A DNA stretch of 64,000 nt, taken from positions 682,001 through 746,000 of the forward strand of contig JAACJK010000057.1 of NCBI GenBank assembly GCA_013368325.1, in the 5' to 3' direction. The DNA is from Ephemerocybe angulata. Lineage: Eukaryota; Basidiomycota; Agaricomycetes; Agaricales; Psathyrellaceae. Position numbers and translations under genes: made by a program. This document shows, piece after piece, positions 23,545 through 34,500 of the stretch (positions are counted from its first letter, which is position 1; the number at the start of each line of letters is the position of its first letter). Below the pieces are notes generated by a model. It was not told the origin of the DNA. It searched no databases and worked only from the letters and a program-made list of their open reading frames with translations.

Positions 23545-26500
23545 TCAGGACCACCGAAAGGAATCCAGTGCACCCAATTCGGCTGGTACAGATTGACCAT
23601 AGATGGACTCCGATAGGTGCACCTGCGTTTGGTTGTCGTAGTTCGCGATGTACGCGCCCCACTCCGGCCAACTACAGACAGAACTGTCAGCTCAAAGAAT
23701 TTGGGCACCTCGAATCCCGAAGGACTTAAGTGACACGTACTCGAAACCAATCATAACACCAGCTAGGGCGTTCACCTGGTTGAACCCCATTGCGTCGTAG
23801 TTTTGGATGCCTGCGGTGTCACAGATACGGATTCGTCAGTTTTATGACGACCAATACATGACGACTCGGCTGTACATACCTGGTGTAGATGGGTAGTCTG
23901 TTTGAGGCGGCAGATCGGATGTGGCGTACGCATTGCGCATGGGGGCATGGTGCGGGTGACTCTGGGGGTCGACTGTAAAATGATCCGTTGCAGTGACATC
24001 CAACGCTGGGGTTTCATAAACAGCAGAAGCTGAGCCCATCTCGTGCGCCGAATAACCTGTGGAGACCTCGGCGACGCTGCCATAGTTGTCTGCAGTGCGA
24101 CTTGGGCTCCATGAAGTTGTAACTGGAGGTGCACAGTTCTGGCGACCATTGGTGCCATCATCGAGTGGATGCGGCTCAGAAAACCCGCTGATCATTAGTA
24201 GAGAGTAGAGAATATCACTATTGGGGTGCGGGCACATCAGCTCCAATTGTTGAGATATAGAAGATTATTCCCTACCAGAACCTCCCTGCACCATGCCAGC
24301 ACCCTTCATATCTCCTCAGGACGTAAAGTGCCTTGTAAATGGTCTGCACCTCCCTTCGTTCATCGAGCTCAATACCCATCTGTTTTCCCCTCCAAAGATT
24401 TACGAGCAGAATGATGCCTGAGAGGAACATTACCACCTGACACCGCCCAAGGTAAGCAACGCCATCGAGCGCCAAGAAACATCAACAAGGTCAAATGTAC
24501 GCACTGAGACCCACGGAATAATGACCCCCTTTCGCGTCTGTACATCCATGACTAGGATTGTTGCCCTCGCAGCGTTCCGACACACAGCCAGCGACAAGTA
24601 CCCGACCTTCATTTTGGAACTGATGAAGGGGCGATGCAGAAGAATTTGCACCCAGTGGAACTGGGCATGGAGTGTGGCCGCTTGGTCGAAGAATACTGAG
24701 TGAGGGGCGTCGGGGTTCCATCGCACTGTCGCAATCATAGCAGCGTCGTCAGAACGATACTGAGAGGACCAGGGGTAAATCTTGAGGAAGGCACATACGG
24801 TGGTCTGGTAGGTTCTTTGCCCATTGCTCGAGAACACCATCAAATACGATCAAGCGTTCCTCATTCCAGTCGTCCACAGACACACCATCTGGAGGTGGTT
24901 GTTTCTTGGCTGGATACTATGCCGTCCTTAGTGAGCAATTACGCCCGGAAGCTGGAGTGAGTACTCACGAATGCCTGCTGTATGTCGGCGAGGATACTCA
25001 TGAGCTTGATCATTTGGATGAAATAGCTTGATTTTGAAGGCTGGCCCTGGGGCTGCTTGAAAGCCAGCTCTGGGTGCTCCTCATTCTGCCAAAACTCGTC
25101 GTCGCAGTCGATTGGCAGCTCTACGTCAAAGTCATAGCGCTTGATCATCGCCGACCGTCCCATATACACTGCCATGATTTCTTCGCACATCAAGAGAGAG
25201 AAGAAAACGCGCTTGCGCAGCTCGCTTTCAATCGTCGGTTCCCCATCTTTCGTTTGCTTCCGATTAAGCGCTATATCCTGTGCTGCCCGGAGCGCGGTGG
25301 CCAGGAGTTGCCACACCTTTTCGCATTTCGATGTCGAGTTCAGGTAGAAGATCGCCAACTGGCATCATACAGATGAGTACTGCGCGACCCCCGCAAACAC
25401 AAGATTGCTTGAATTTGGAACACGTACCGCATGCACCTGCACATCGTACAACGTCGGCGACATCAGAAATGACTCCCTAGACAGCCTCAACTGCTTAAAG
25501 TACTTGAACCCAGCACTTTGCTGTGAATAACCCGACTCCTCGAGCAGAACACGGGGGTCGCGCGAGTAGAGCGATGCGACGGCGCACATAGCAAGAACGG
25601 TGCCACCAAAGCTGTCATTGACAAGATGCAACCCAGACCGAACGGAGTACTCGAAGGTCGGGCGGTGCAGCACTGGGAGGAGAGGGTTCAGACATATGAA
25701 GTACGCGTCGATGAGGTCGAGTAAGAGATCCGGCTCTGGGAAGATGTATGGTGGGTATTCAGGGTCGACAACATTCTCCCACTGGAAGATGGAACGCGCG
25801 AGAAGAGAGTGAGATTGCAATACAATGGAGATAGATCAAGGATCGAACGCACCGGTCTGCGCATCCAATATTCCGGGCGTCTGAATTTGGCCACGCTTGC
25901 TCCAACGGTCCACTCAGTGTGTTCGCCTAAACTCAGGTCCAATGTTGATTTGGCAACCATGATTATGCTTGAGGGTCCGTAAAATCGGGGAGCATAGGAG
26001 TCGAGGATGAGGCCTTGTCTCAGGTTTTGGGAGAGAGACGATATATCGTCCATAACCAGCGAACTTTCCCGCTCCTCCCTCGCTGTTTGAGTGCCCGACT
26101 CGGTCGCAGAGCCAGACTCGGCGGGAGGTGACCCCTGGGAAGGCTCCGAAGAAGAGGCCGGCGACATTGACTCTCGGCTTGAGCTTGCTGATGGTGCAGC
26201 GAATCGTGACTGTGGAGGAGAGCCATATGAAGCGAGTCTTTCATTCGCAGAGGTCAGGGCCGCATCCAGCATGCGCGCAAACTGTGCCAGACTCGATATC
26301 GTTTGGCGGAGAGGAACGCGGCTGGTCGGGGGTTGGTAGTTAGGATCCAGGATTGCATCTATGAGTGGATTCATGAGGGGTTTTGATTCTGAAAGGTTGA
26401 GGCCTTTCAGGATAGGAGCAGGGGGTGTGCTACCCGTAGAGCTAATTTCCCGAAGACGGTGTTAGTGCTGGGAGAGCAGAATGCGGATAGAAGGCGCTGA

Positions 26501-26852
26501 CCCAAAACTAAACATAGTTTTCTGCTTGTGACTGTAAGCTCAAACGATATTTGGGGACACGATGTGGACGCACCTTGGCAACATGAACGTGCGTACATTC
26601 AGAGCCAAATGCGACACAGTTTGAGCATCTAAACCCTGGCATCTTGGCAGAGTCGCCTGAGGTATCTTATTAGATAGCTCTAAGGATGCGAAGCATTGGT
26701 TCCCCTCACATTTTACTATTACAGTTCCCAGTCAGCCATGAATTTCCTCTAGTACATTGTCAGATGGTGTACATACTTTTCTTCTTCCTGCAGGCATCGC
26801 ATGCCCCTTGCAGCCTTCTCTTCTTCGGCTTCATCGGTTCGTTTGACGCCAT
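23545..26852 (-). CDS. TF3: Zn(II)2Cys6 fungal-specific transcription factor, 850 aa
   Basis: Thirteen exons: 26852-26777, 26715-26710 (6 nt), 26656-26574, 26521-26502 (20 nt), 26441-25853, 25781-25428, 25358-24969, 24916-24799, 24725-24505, 24436-24276, 24217-23880, 23810-23741 and 23671-23545 (2,553 nt). The structure is that of TF1/TF2 except that their 227-nt and 163-nt exons are one continuous 390-nt exon here. The zinc cluster Cys are at 18, 21, 28, 38, 41 and 48. The fungal_trans domain has LRAAQDIALN, ELRKRVFFSLL, RYDFDVELPIDCDDEFW and LHRPFI. The C-terminal motif is WPEWGAYIANY. It is closest to TF1. The target genes are unknown. Confidence 0.92.
26710..26715 (-). other. 6-nt microexon of TF3
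   Basis: TAAAAT, flanked on the minus strand by acceptor TAG and donor GTGAGG. The junction A/TA AAA T/GC gives KKKIKCDSAK and supplies the third zinc-binding cysteine. Skipping it stays in frame but removes that cysteine. Confidence 0.87.
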
Positions 26853-27169
26853 TACAAGCAGGTATAGCTCTCTCACACGAAGTGGAGGGGAGAAATGGGA
26901 GTGGTACGGAGATGGTGGTCAAGAACAGTCCAGCTCAGCAGCAGATCAAGTGGAACTCAACTCGTTTCCTCCCTTACATCAAATCTAGGCTGATTCCCGA
27001 CAAACTTTGATGACGGCCCCTTGGAGCCCCTTGGCCCCAGAACAACCCCAGAAGGCGCTGCATTTCTGCTGTTTATCACCTATCACCTACTTAGTAAGTT
27101 CTTCGGCGAGTCGACGGCGACGAATCCTAAGAAGTTTTAGTAAGGCTTACTAGGGCTTACCCAAAAGCT

Positions 27170-27180
27170 CGGCCGGCGGC
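27170..27180. promoter_or_regulatory. inverted CCG/CGG element upstream of TF3
   Basis: CGGCCGGCGGC is the reverse complement of GCCGCCGGCCG, the core of the TF1/TF2 elements. It lies 318 bases upstream of the TF3 start in opposite orientation. A shared regulator site is inferred. Confidence 0.3.
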
Positions 27181-27396
27181 CACACCATGGCCATGGCGCC
27201 TTTGGAAGTACCCCTGTTTGGTCGTCTACGCTACAGTTGGTAATATTTACATGGCCTGCACAGTGCAGAAGCCTACATAGTGATGATCAAGTTTCAGATG
27301 TAGATGCATAACTATGCATAACTCGTGCTATGACAGGGATCATTTTGGACCATCGGATACTATGATCTACGCCCTTCTACGCCGTACGGGGAGGGT

Positions 27397-27402
27397 TATA
27401 TA
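27397..27402 (+). promoter_or_regulatory. TATA box upstream of a small open frame
   Basis: TATATA lies 53-58 bases before the ATG at 27455, a normal basidiomycete promoter spacing. It supports, but does not prove, transcription of the small peptide gene. Confidence 0.4.
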
Positions 27403-27454
27403 CCGAGGGCGGCAGTAGGCACTAAGCGCCCACAGATCGACCATCAAAAATTCT

Positions 27455-27577
27455 ATGCGATCATTCTTAGTACTTAATTGCCTCATGTTCACCGTCCTCG
27501 TCGCTCAAGGCCAGGATCAAGGGGGTTGCTTTGAAGTTTGGATTCCTGGAGAGAACAATACGCCTGAGTCGAAATGA
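27455..27577 (+). CDS. possible very small secreted peptide, 40 aa
   Basis: ATG at 27455 opens a 41-codon frame that begins with a signal-peptide-like segment (MRSFLVLNCLMFTVLVAQG). A short polar remainder follows, with QDQGGCFEVWIPGENN. A TATA box is correctly placed upstream. I recognise no family. It could be the first exon of a longer spliced gene, or chance. It sits in the TF3-TF4 interval on the opposite strand to the TF genes. Confidence 0.35.
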   Translation: MRSFLVLNCLMFTVLVAQGQDQGGCFEVWIPGENNTPESK

Positions 27578-29096
27578 TGTATTATTAGCACACCAAGAGG
27601 CTCCGGACCCTTTGAATTCGGAGCGAACTATTTAGGCATCCTGATACTAAGGTGATTATATATTATACAAGCAGTGTGACCCGTGCTTCGCACGGGGCCC
27701 TCGGGTTTGGATGTTATAGTTGAGCATTTGAATCATGGATGCCTGCGGAGGCATCAATGAAAGTGTCCCGGGGTCGCTGGTCGTCGCCGACCTGCGATCG
27801 GCTCCTCCCAGCTCCCATTAATCTTTGACCTAACTAAGCAATGTCTGTATGTCTGTACTATATTGGTATGGTATCGCAGTCACCTCCTCCAAGCTTCTGC
27901 AGTCTTATGTACCTTGTAAGTTGTCCCTCAGTGTCCGAGTCGACCCAAGCGCGAGAATGACTTTCCGTGATTGGCATTCGCGCGCGTGCAATCAGAACCG
28001 CTGCAAACCAATGAAGAACAGTTCTCCATCATCGCGCTGAGCTCTGCTCTTGATTTTTGCACGTTGTATTTGTATTATAGTTAAATGCAGGATGGCTGAG
28101 TTTTGTGTGGATAAGTGTTCGAGGAAGGTGAGATCGGCGAGGTGGTCCTTATCTTTGTCTGATAATCTTTGTCTTGTGGGAAAAAACCTAGTCTTTTATT
28201 ATAATAGATAATAGATATCAGTCTATCTTTCTCCAGCAAAACGTAGAATGTCCGATCCTTCTTACATAGGGCCCGCTGTGCCGACCCTCGAATCATCTCT
28301 CAAGTAAATGGGCGGGAGTGAGGTTCGAACTCGGAACCAGACACCCGTTTATATTATAATTACGTAATTATGTATAAAAAATCGTCTGATGACAATTTGC
28401 TAAGCTCCTCTCTTCCTTGTTCTCCCCTGCCATGATTCAAATTCGATTTTCATACCCTAGAATGCTTTCCAGTTATACTGCACACCAGTTGTATCCCGAG
28501 GAAATCGTTGGCCTTGGAAGTCGGTTGGGGAGGGCGCCACTTTGGAGGTTTTAAACTACTACTTGACCAATCGCGACCATGGTCCACATCATACCTGACT
28601 TTCGACTGAATACGATTCGGGTCCGACGACAATAAGAGGGATGAAATGCCTACCGCTATGACGGCGCAACTACAGCCACCGGGCTGGGTATGGTGTCTCG
28701 TGGGCCACAGCGAGTGAAGGGAACAAAAACGATGTAAAGGTTGGCCTGAGATTACGGTAAGTCATTTCATGGAAGCGTTACTTCTTTCATTGTATAATTC
28801 TTACCGGAGTGACTGACCCTTTTGTCTTTTTGTGTTGCCAGCTTCCAGGTTGCTTGAGGGATCAACTTCGCGCTATTGTCTCTTTTGTCTAGCAGTCGGC
28901 CCTAGTGGATACGGCCTAGCGACTAGTGACAGGCGCTTCCAGGTCGATAGCACTCATTGTGATTGTGTTTCTCATAAATCTGGGGTATCCTCGAAGTTAT
29001 GCGAATCTATCCTTCACGCAATCGAGACTTAACTTCCGTCTGACTGGCTCAGCGAACTCTTAAACGCCTACCTCTTAATACACCGACCTCCAGGCG
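27578..29096. other. gene-poor interval with repeat-like features
   Basis: This interval contains a perfect hairpin at 27680-27696 and AT-rich segments (28320-28390). Short open frames of about 60 codons occur near 27849, 28450 and 28832 without recognisable content. It may hold decayed transposon sequence. I see no supported gene. Confidence 0.4.
27680..27696. repeat. perfect hairpin CCCGTGC-TTC-GCACGGG
   Basis: A 7-bp GC-rich stem with a 3-nt loop, preceded by a long AT-rich stretch and TGA. Subterminal hairpins of this kind (CCCGTGC...GCACGGG) are known from Helitron ends in plants and fungi. No clear CTRR terminus follows here, so a Helitron remnant is only a possibility. Confidence 0.6.
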
Positions 29097-31137
29097 ATGA
29101 TGACGAAGACTCCTCGCACCACGAAACCTGCAAAAACAACAGTAAGTGGTCTCGCGCTTCATAGATGTATGCCGTGTTCGATCTCATTACTTTAGAGTCG
29201 CTCGAAAACGAAGTCGAAAGCCGAGGATATGGTGGCCGATCAGGCAACTGCAGCATCTCCCCAGGGTCCGAGAGCGAAGGAGAAGGCAGCCCAAGGCCCT
29301 CCAACCTCCCAACTTTCTCCCTCACAGTATCCGCAATACCAATCTCATGGTGGTCCTCGATATCACCCACTCCAATACGTGCCATACGCCCACCCTCCTG
29401 GCACATATGTCTTGACCGCCATTTCTCCCAACCAACAACCCCCTCAAACATCGACTCAGGAGCCTCATCCCCTTCAAGTTAACGCTGAGGCATCCGCTGC
29501 GAACGCACCTGCGCACATCCCTGCACCACCCCGTGTCCGACTTCACCCAGGGCTCCCCTGGCACGACCCCAACAAACAGCCACCCCGCAAGGCCTTGGCA
29601 GAGGACGCTCTCAACCAGCTCCACAGCCTTCAGCTGACCCTCTCGGCAGCCCAGGTCGCGACCAAGACCGCCTTCGATCGCTATGAGTATGAGCTAATTG
29701 TCTGGACAAGACGCTGCAACGAGTTCATCAAAGAACGCGATTCAGCTCGAGAGCGAGTGCGACAGCTGTCGGAACTGAACGCAGAGCTGCAAGGGGTTCA
29801 GAAGCAGAGCGAGCCGTTTTTCCTTCTCGAAACCCTGATCGACCGGCCTGTCCCAACACCCGCCCCTCATGATCCTGAGCCTGAGCCAACTCGGTCACCA
29901 GTTGAGGCTAATTCTCCTGGCCCTGTGCCTGAGGTCGTTATGCGTTCTCTATCTTCACAGTCCCTCCCCGACTCTAAGTCGACGATCCTGGAGCCCAAAG
30001 TGAAGCAGGAACCCGAGGAGCGTTCGTACTCCCCCATCTCTGAGACGTTCGAACCGAGTTCCTGCAACCATGCCGAATGCAAGGCCACGGCGCTGTCCAG
30101 CCAAGCTCGTGGCGCTCAGCACGAGCACATCACCGCCGAACGGACGAGCAACAGCCGCAAAGCCGCTCGGGGAACCCGTAGGCACTCTCCATACTCATCA
30201 CCACTCGCCAGCCCTAGTCGAAGGTCCTCTCTCCTGGCCATTGAATCCGTCCCTAGTCTTAACCTCTCCACAACGGAGTCCAGGACCCCGCCTGCCCCCA
30301 GTACCTCCTTCCTGCAGTCACCTCGCCTCCGACGCCGCGCAGCATCCTTGCCGGATCTGACATCCCAATCGATTCCAGCTGCGTCCGTGGCCCCACCACG
30401 GGAGCCCACTCCTCCACCACCCACCGTTCTCCCGGTCATCGTCCCCGTCCTCGAGGAGCGATTCAGAGGCTTGGAATTTTCCATCTTTGATCCCGTGCGC
30501 CAGGCCGGAGATAATACGGTCTTTGACGTGAGCGGGGGACCGAACCGAGACCCGGATGCGTTGGACTACCCGCCGATGGATGTTTCCCCTGTGAAGGTCG
30601 TCAGGGCGTGGGCGCCTCAAGTCGATGCGGACGGCGACTCGGACATGGAGTTGGAGTCTGATGATGATGACGAGGAGGAGTGCGCCGCGGATGCTCGACC
30701 ACCGCCTCCGACGCTGCTCGGAGATGGCCCAGGTGTTGAGGTGTACAAATCTGTCACTGTGCAGAAGGCCACGACGAAAACCGCTCTCGATACTAACTAT
30801 ATTAATATGCTTTATACGCCTGCTCTTGGGAAACTATGGTGTCGTTGCTGTCTGTGAGTAACCGCCCCTTTATCTGACTCTTCTAGCAAAGATTGACTTC
30901 TAATGCTGTTCCAGGCTTCAATACTCCGACCGAATTAGCATCCTCCACGATCACAAGGGATCGAAGATGCCCTCTATTCCTCCAGAAGTCCCCAATTTCA
31001 AGGTCGAATCCACGTGGGAAGATCTTCGTGCCCACTCCATCTCAACGCACCCAGAGGAATGCGAGCGCTTGACTCAACTGAGTTATGGTGAGCGAGCTGA
31101 GCTGAAGAAGGCAGTGTTTTCCGTTAGGCATTTCTGA
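29097..31137 (+). CDS. disordered protein with C-terminal C2H2-like module, 641 aa
   Basis: Exons are 29097-29141, 29196-30853 and 30915-31137 (1,926 nt). The N-terminus is basic (KTPRTTKPAKTTSRSKTKSK), then proline/glutamine-rich. A helical segment lies near 29610-29800 (LNQLHSLQLTLSAAQ, then RDSARERVRQLSELNAELQ). A long S/P-rich region follows, then an acidic run (DSDMELESDDDDEEE). The last part has LWCRCC, then TWEDLRAHSISTHPEE and a helical end. The spacing W-x-C-x2-C...H-x5-H-P closely resembles the C-terminus of the 1,724-aa protein at 8381-13934. I recognise no named family; a nuclear role is inferred. It lies on the opposite strand to the TF array and converges with TF4. Confidence 0.8.
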
Positions 31138-31585
31138 GTTTCTTTTCTTTTCTGCATCTCTCTTCGTTGGACCCCCGCATTTAGGCTCAATTATTCATAA
31201 TTCATTCTCCATTTACCCATGGTTTCACGCAATACGCATATCACATTATGCAAGGTACTCGCTCGTTGGTCGAGCTTTATGTCACCTATGCCCCTCTCTC
31301 TTCAAAATCTGCCACCTATGCATTATAATAGTCCCCGCATTTCCATATTTCATCCTCGCCATCTAATGTACTTGTAATTTTATGATGATCTGGGTCGAGA
31401 ATAGCTTCATGATTCAATGTCAATTTTCTCTGGGTTACCTATCGCCTTGGAGGCTCGCCGACAGAAGAACTTAGAAGTTGGACGATTCGGGCTTCACCCT
31501 GTCATATTAAAACTGTTGAGTCCGAAAATATAGGTACGAAGTACCAGAACCGAAGCTCAAAGAACCTCTAAGTAACCTCTATCTA

Positions 31586-34500
31586 CTACCAAGTAAACCG
31601 CATGTCCTCGTTCGCCTGCATTTCTGCTTGTTGAGCATTCTGCAAGGGCATCCCATTGAAAGACCCCAGCGCTGACTGGCCCATAGCATTGCGTATCATC
31701 CTCTGATCTGATTGATTTGTCGCGACACCAGTCAAAGGTAAGTCTTGCGCGCTGTTCAGCGTCTCGACGTTGGAGATGTAGGTGCTCCAGTCATTCCAGC
31801 TATGCATCAACTGTCAGTATTATCGAGGATGTTGGTTTAAGTTTCGACTGACTCTCGTCCAGCTGCTGGAACACCCGACCACAACGCATCGTCTTGCATG
31901 TCCATCAGCAGATTGCCACCCGATTGTGCAGTTACTTGTGCCTGCCGGAAGGCGGTGACACCACCTGAGACAAAGAACATTTGGTAAGTTCCCCCTGAAA
32001 CATAGCATAGAGGTCGAATGAATACTGACGCATTGACGGCTGTCCATTTGACCCCAGAGTACCGAAGTTCGTCGCGTCGCTCTGATGAGATGCGCCGCTC
32101 CCCATGGGTTGCCTGGATCCTCCGGCGAACATTGGGTGCAACGAACCCGACTGAGCACCGAAGAGCATCTGCTGGAAAGCATCATTACTCAGCTGGCCGA
32201 TTCCGAGCCGCGCAGGGCCCCCTCCCATTCCCGCACTACTTCCCTGTTGGAGCATAGCTTCTAGTTCACTCAATTGCTGAGCCAACACCGGATTGTTCGA
32301 GTCGAGGTTTTCGGATGGGTCGAGGGGGAAAAACGGCTTGCTGAGGTCGCTGCTGTACATCGGGAACTCAAATGTGGTCTCCCGCGGCAGCGCTTCGTCG
32401 AAGGTGACATTCGTGTAATTCGTTGGCGGAGGGATGGGAGGATACATGACGCTGAGCTTTTCGGCATTGGCGTTCGCGTTCCTGAGGTTGAAGCCGGCAC
32501 TGGTCGAAGGCAAAGGCCTGATCGGTGCATCCGGCGACTCGCGTCTGGAAGTCGATAACGAGCCGTCCAGGTCGCGTCTTCGCTGGTCAGACTCATCGTC
32601 CAAGGTCTCCCTACTTCTTTTGGAGCCTTTGGCGAACGCCGGTGGGAGGGGAGGGTCAATAGGCGCGTCCTCATCGTTTTCGAGGCAGCATTTCCCAATG
32701 TTCCCGACAGCGGTCAGGGAAGTCAAAAGGTCGCTGTGTGTCGAATTAGATGAGAGGGTACAGCATATTCTGCAGCAGTAAGGCTTACCAGAAACGCCCG
32801 GCCATATGCCATCGCGTCTCATACATCTTAAGAACCTTAATAACGCCCTTAACTGCCTTGACTTCCTTGGTTTCGTCCATCATGGCAAATCCAGTACGTC
32901 TCCCTTTCCAGATACTGAGGAGCAGCATAAGACCAGATTCGAACAGCGGTAGCTGCGACAAGCGACAAGGTTAAAGCGGAGTACATGGCAGCTCAGGGTA
33001 AATCCACGTACCTGAACTTGTGGAATGGGAACAAAGCGTTTCCTTGCCTGAGCTTCCAGAATCCTGCTGCAGGCTCTGGCTGCGTTCGTGCATATCGCCA
33101 AAGACGTGAAGGATAGAGCAGGGTGGCCCGGGCATACGATAAAAGGCCGATGCACTAGAATCTGAACGTAATAAAACGTCGCGAAAAGCATCGCTGACTG
33201 ATCCAGGAAGATGCCTTCCGTATTGTGCGGGTCCCAGCGCACTATATTAATATACAGTTAGCACGGAGATGTGGCATGGAATAATAGGAGCTCCACGACT
33301 CACAGTGATCTGGTATAGAATCGACCCAAGCATTGAGAGCAGAGTCAAGACCGGCAAGCGTTGACCGATCCCACTCCTCCTCTGTCATTCCTATGGGGAC
33401 ATCAGGATGTTTTACTGAGTACTGATCATGATATTGTGAGAACCCTGGTGACGAATAAGAAGAATGATACGTACAAATGCTTGCTGCGCCAAAGAAAGCA
33501 TTTCGTTAAGCTTGAGTTGAGAGCGGAAATAAGCAACCCGCGTGGGTTTCCCTGCGGGCTGCTTGAAAGACGTGGCCGGATCGCCAGTTTCCCAGTATTC
33601 ATCGTCACAGTCGATGGGCATTTCGACATTGTAGCTGTTCCAAATGAGAGCACGGTAAGATCACTGGCGGATCACATAGAAACAATGCTCGTTGCACTCA
33701 CTCGTGAACGTTGATTGAAGGGGGACGCCCACCCGTAGCAGACACGGTTGACTCGCAGAGTACAAGTGTCCACCAGACCCGCTTGCGAAGCTCGTCCTCT
33801 ATCGTAGGAGGGCCTTCCTGCGCTCGTTTCAAATGAAGCCCAATGTCTTGAGCGGCCCTTATGCCGAATCCGACAAGAAACCAGCACTTTTCAGGGGTGG
33901 ATGATCCTTGCAGGTACTGAAGGGCTAACTTTATTGGTTGTTAGTTAATCTAGCCGGAATAGTAGTACTTTCAAGCGACTTACACAGCACGTCTGCAGCT
34001 CGTATAATGTCGGGGCGCGAAGAGAGGATTCATTGAAGAGGTGTAACTGACGGTACCACTTGTAGCCACAGCTGTGAAGCGACATGCCTTCTTCTAGCAA
34101 TACTCTTTCGTCATTGGAGTACCGGGATGCAACTGCACACACCCCTAGAACTGTGGCCCCGAAACCGGTGTCAGTTAGATGAAGGTTTTCTTTGATTCCG
34201 CGTTCGAAGGTGGGACGATGCAGGAGGGGAACGTAGACGTTCACGTAGGCGAAGAACAGTTCTATGAGATCCTGAAGGAGGTCAGGTTCCGGGAATTCAA
34301 GTGGCACATCAGACGGTGGCGGGGCAGTTTCCCACTAAGTAGAGGGGTTAGTCCTACCAGATGTGAGGAGGGACGAAGGCTAGACATACTGGGTGCACTG
34401 TCCAGAAGGCCGATCGCATGTGTTTTTCCACTCCGAGGGGAGGATTCGCGCGATGAAGAGGCGGAGAGTCTCCACTCAAAGCCATAGCCGTATCCAAAAG

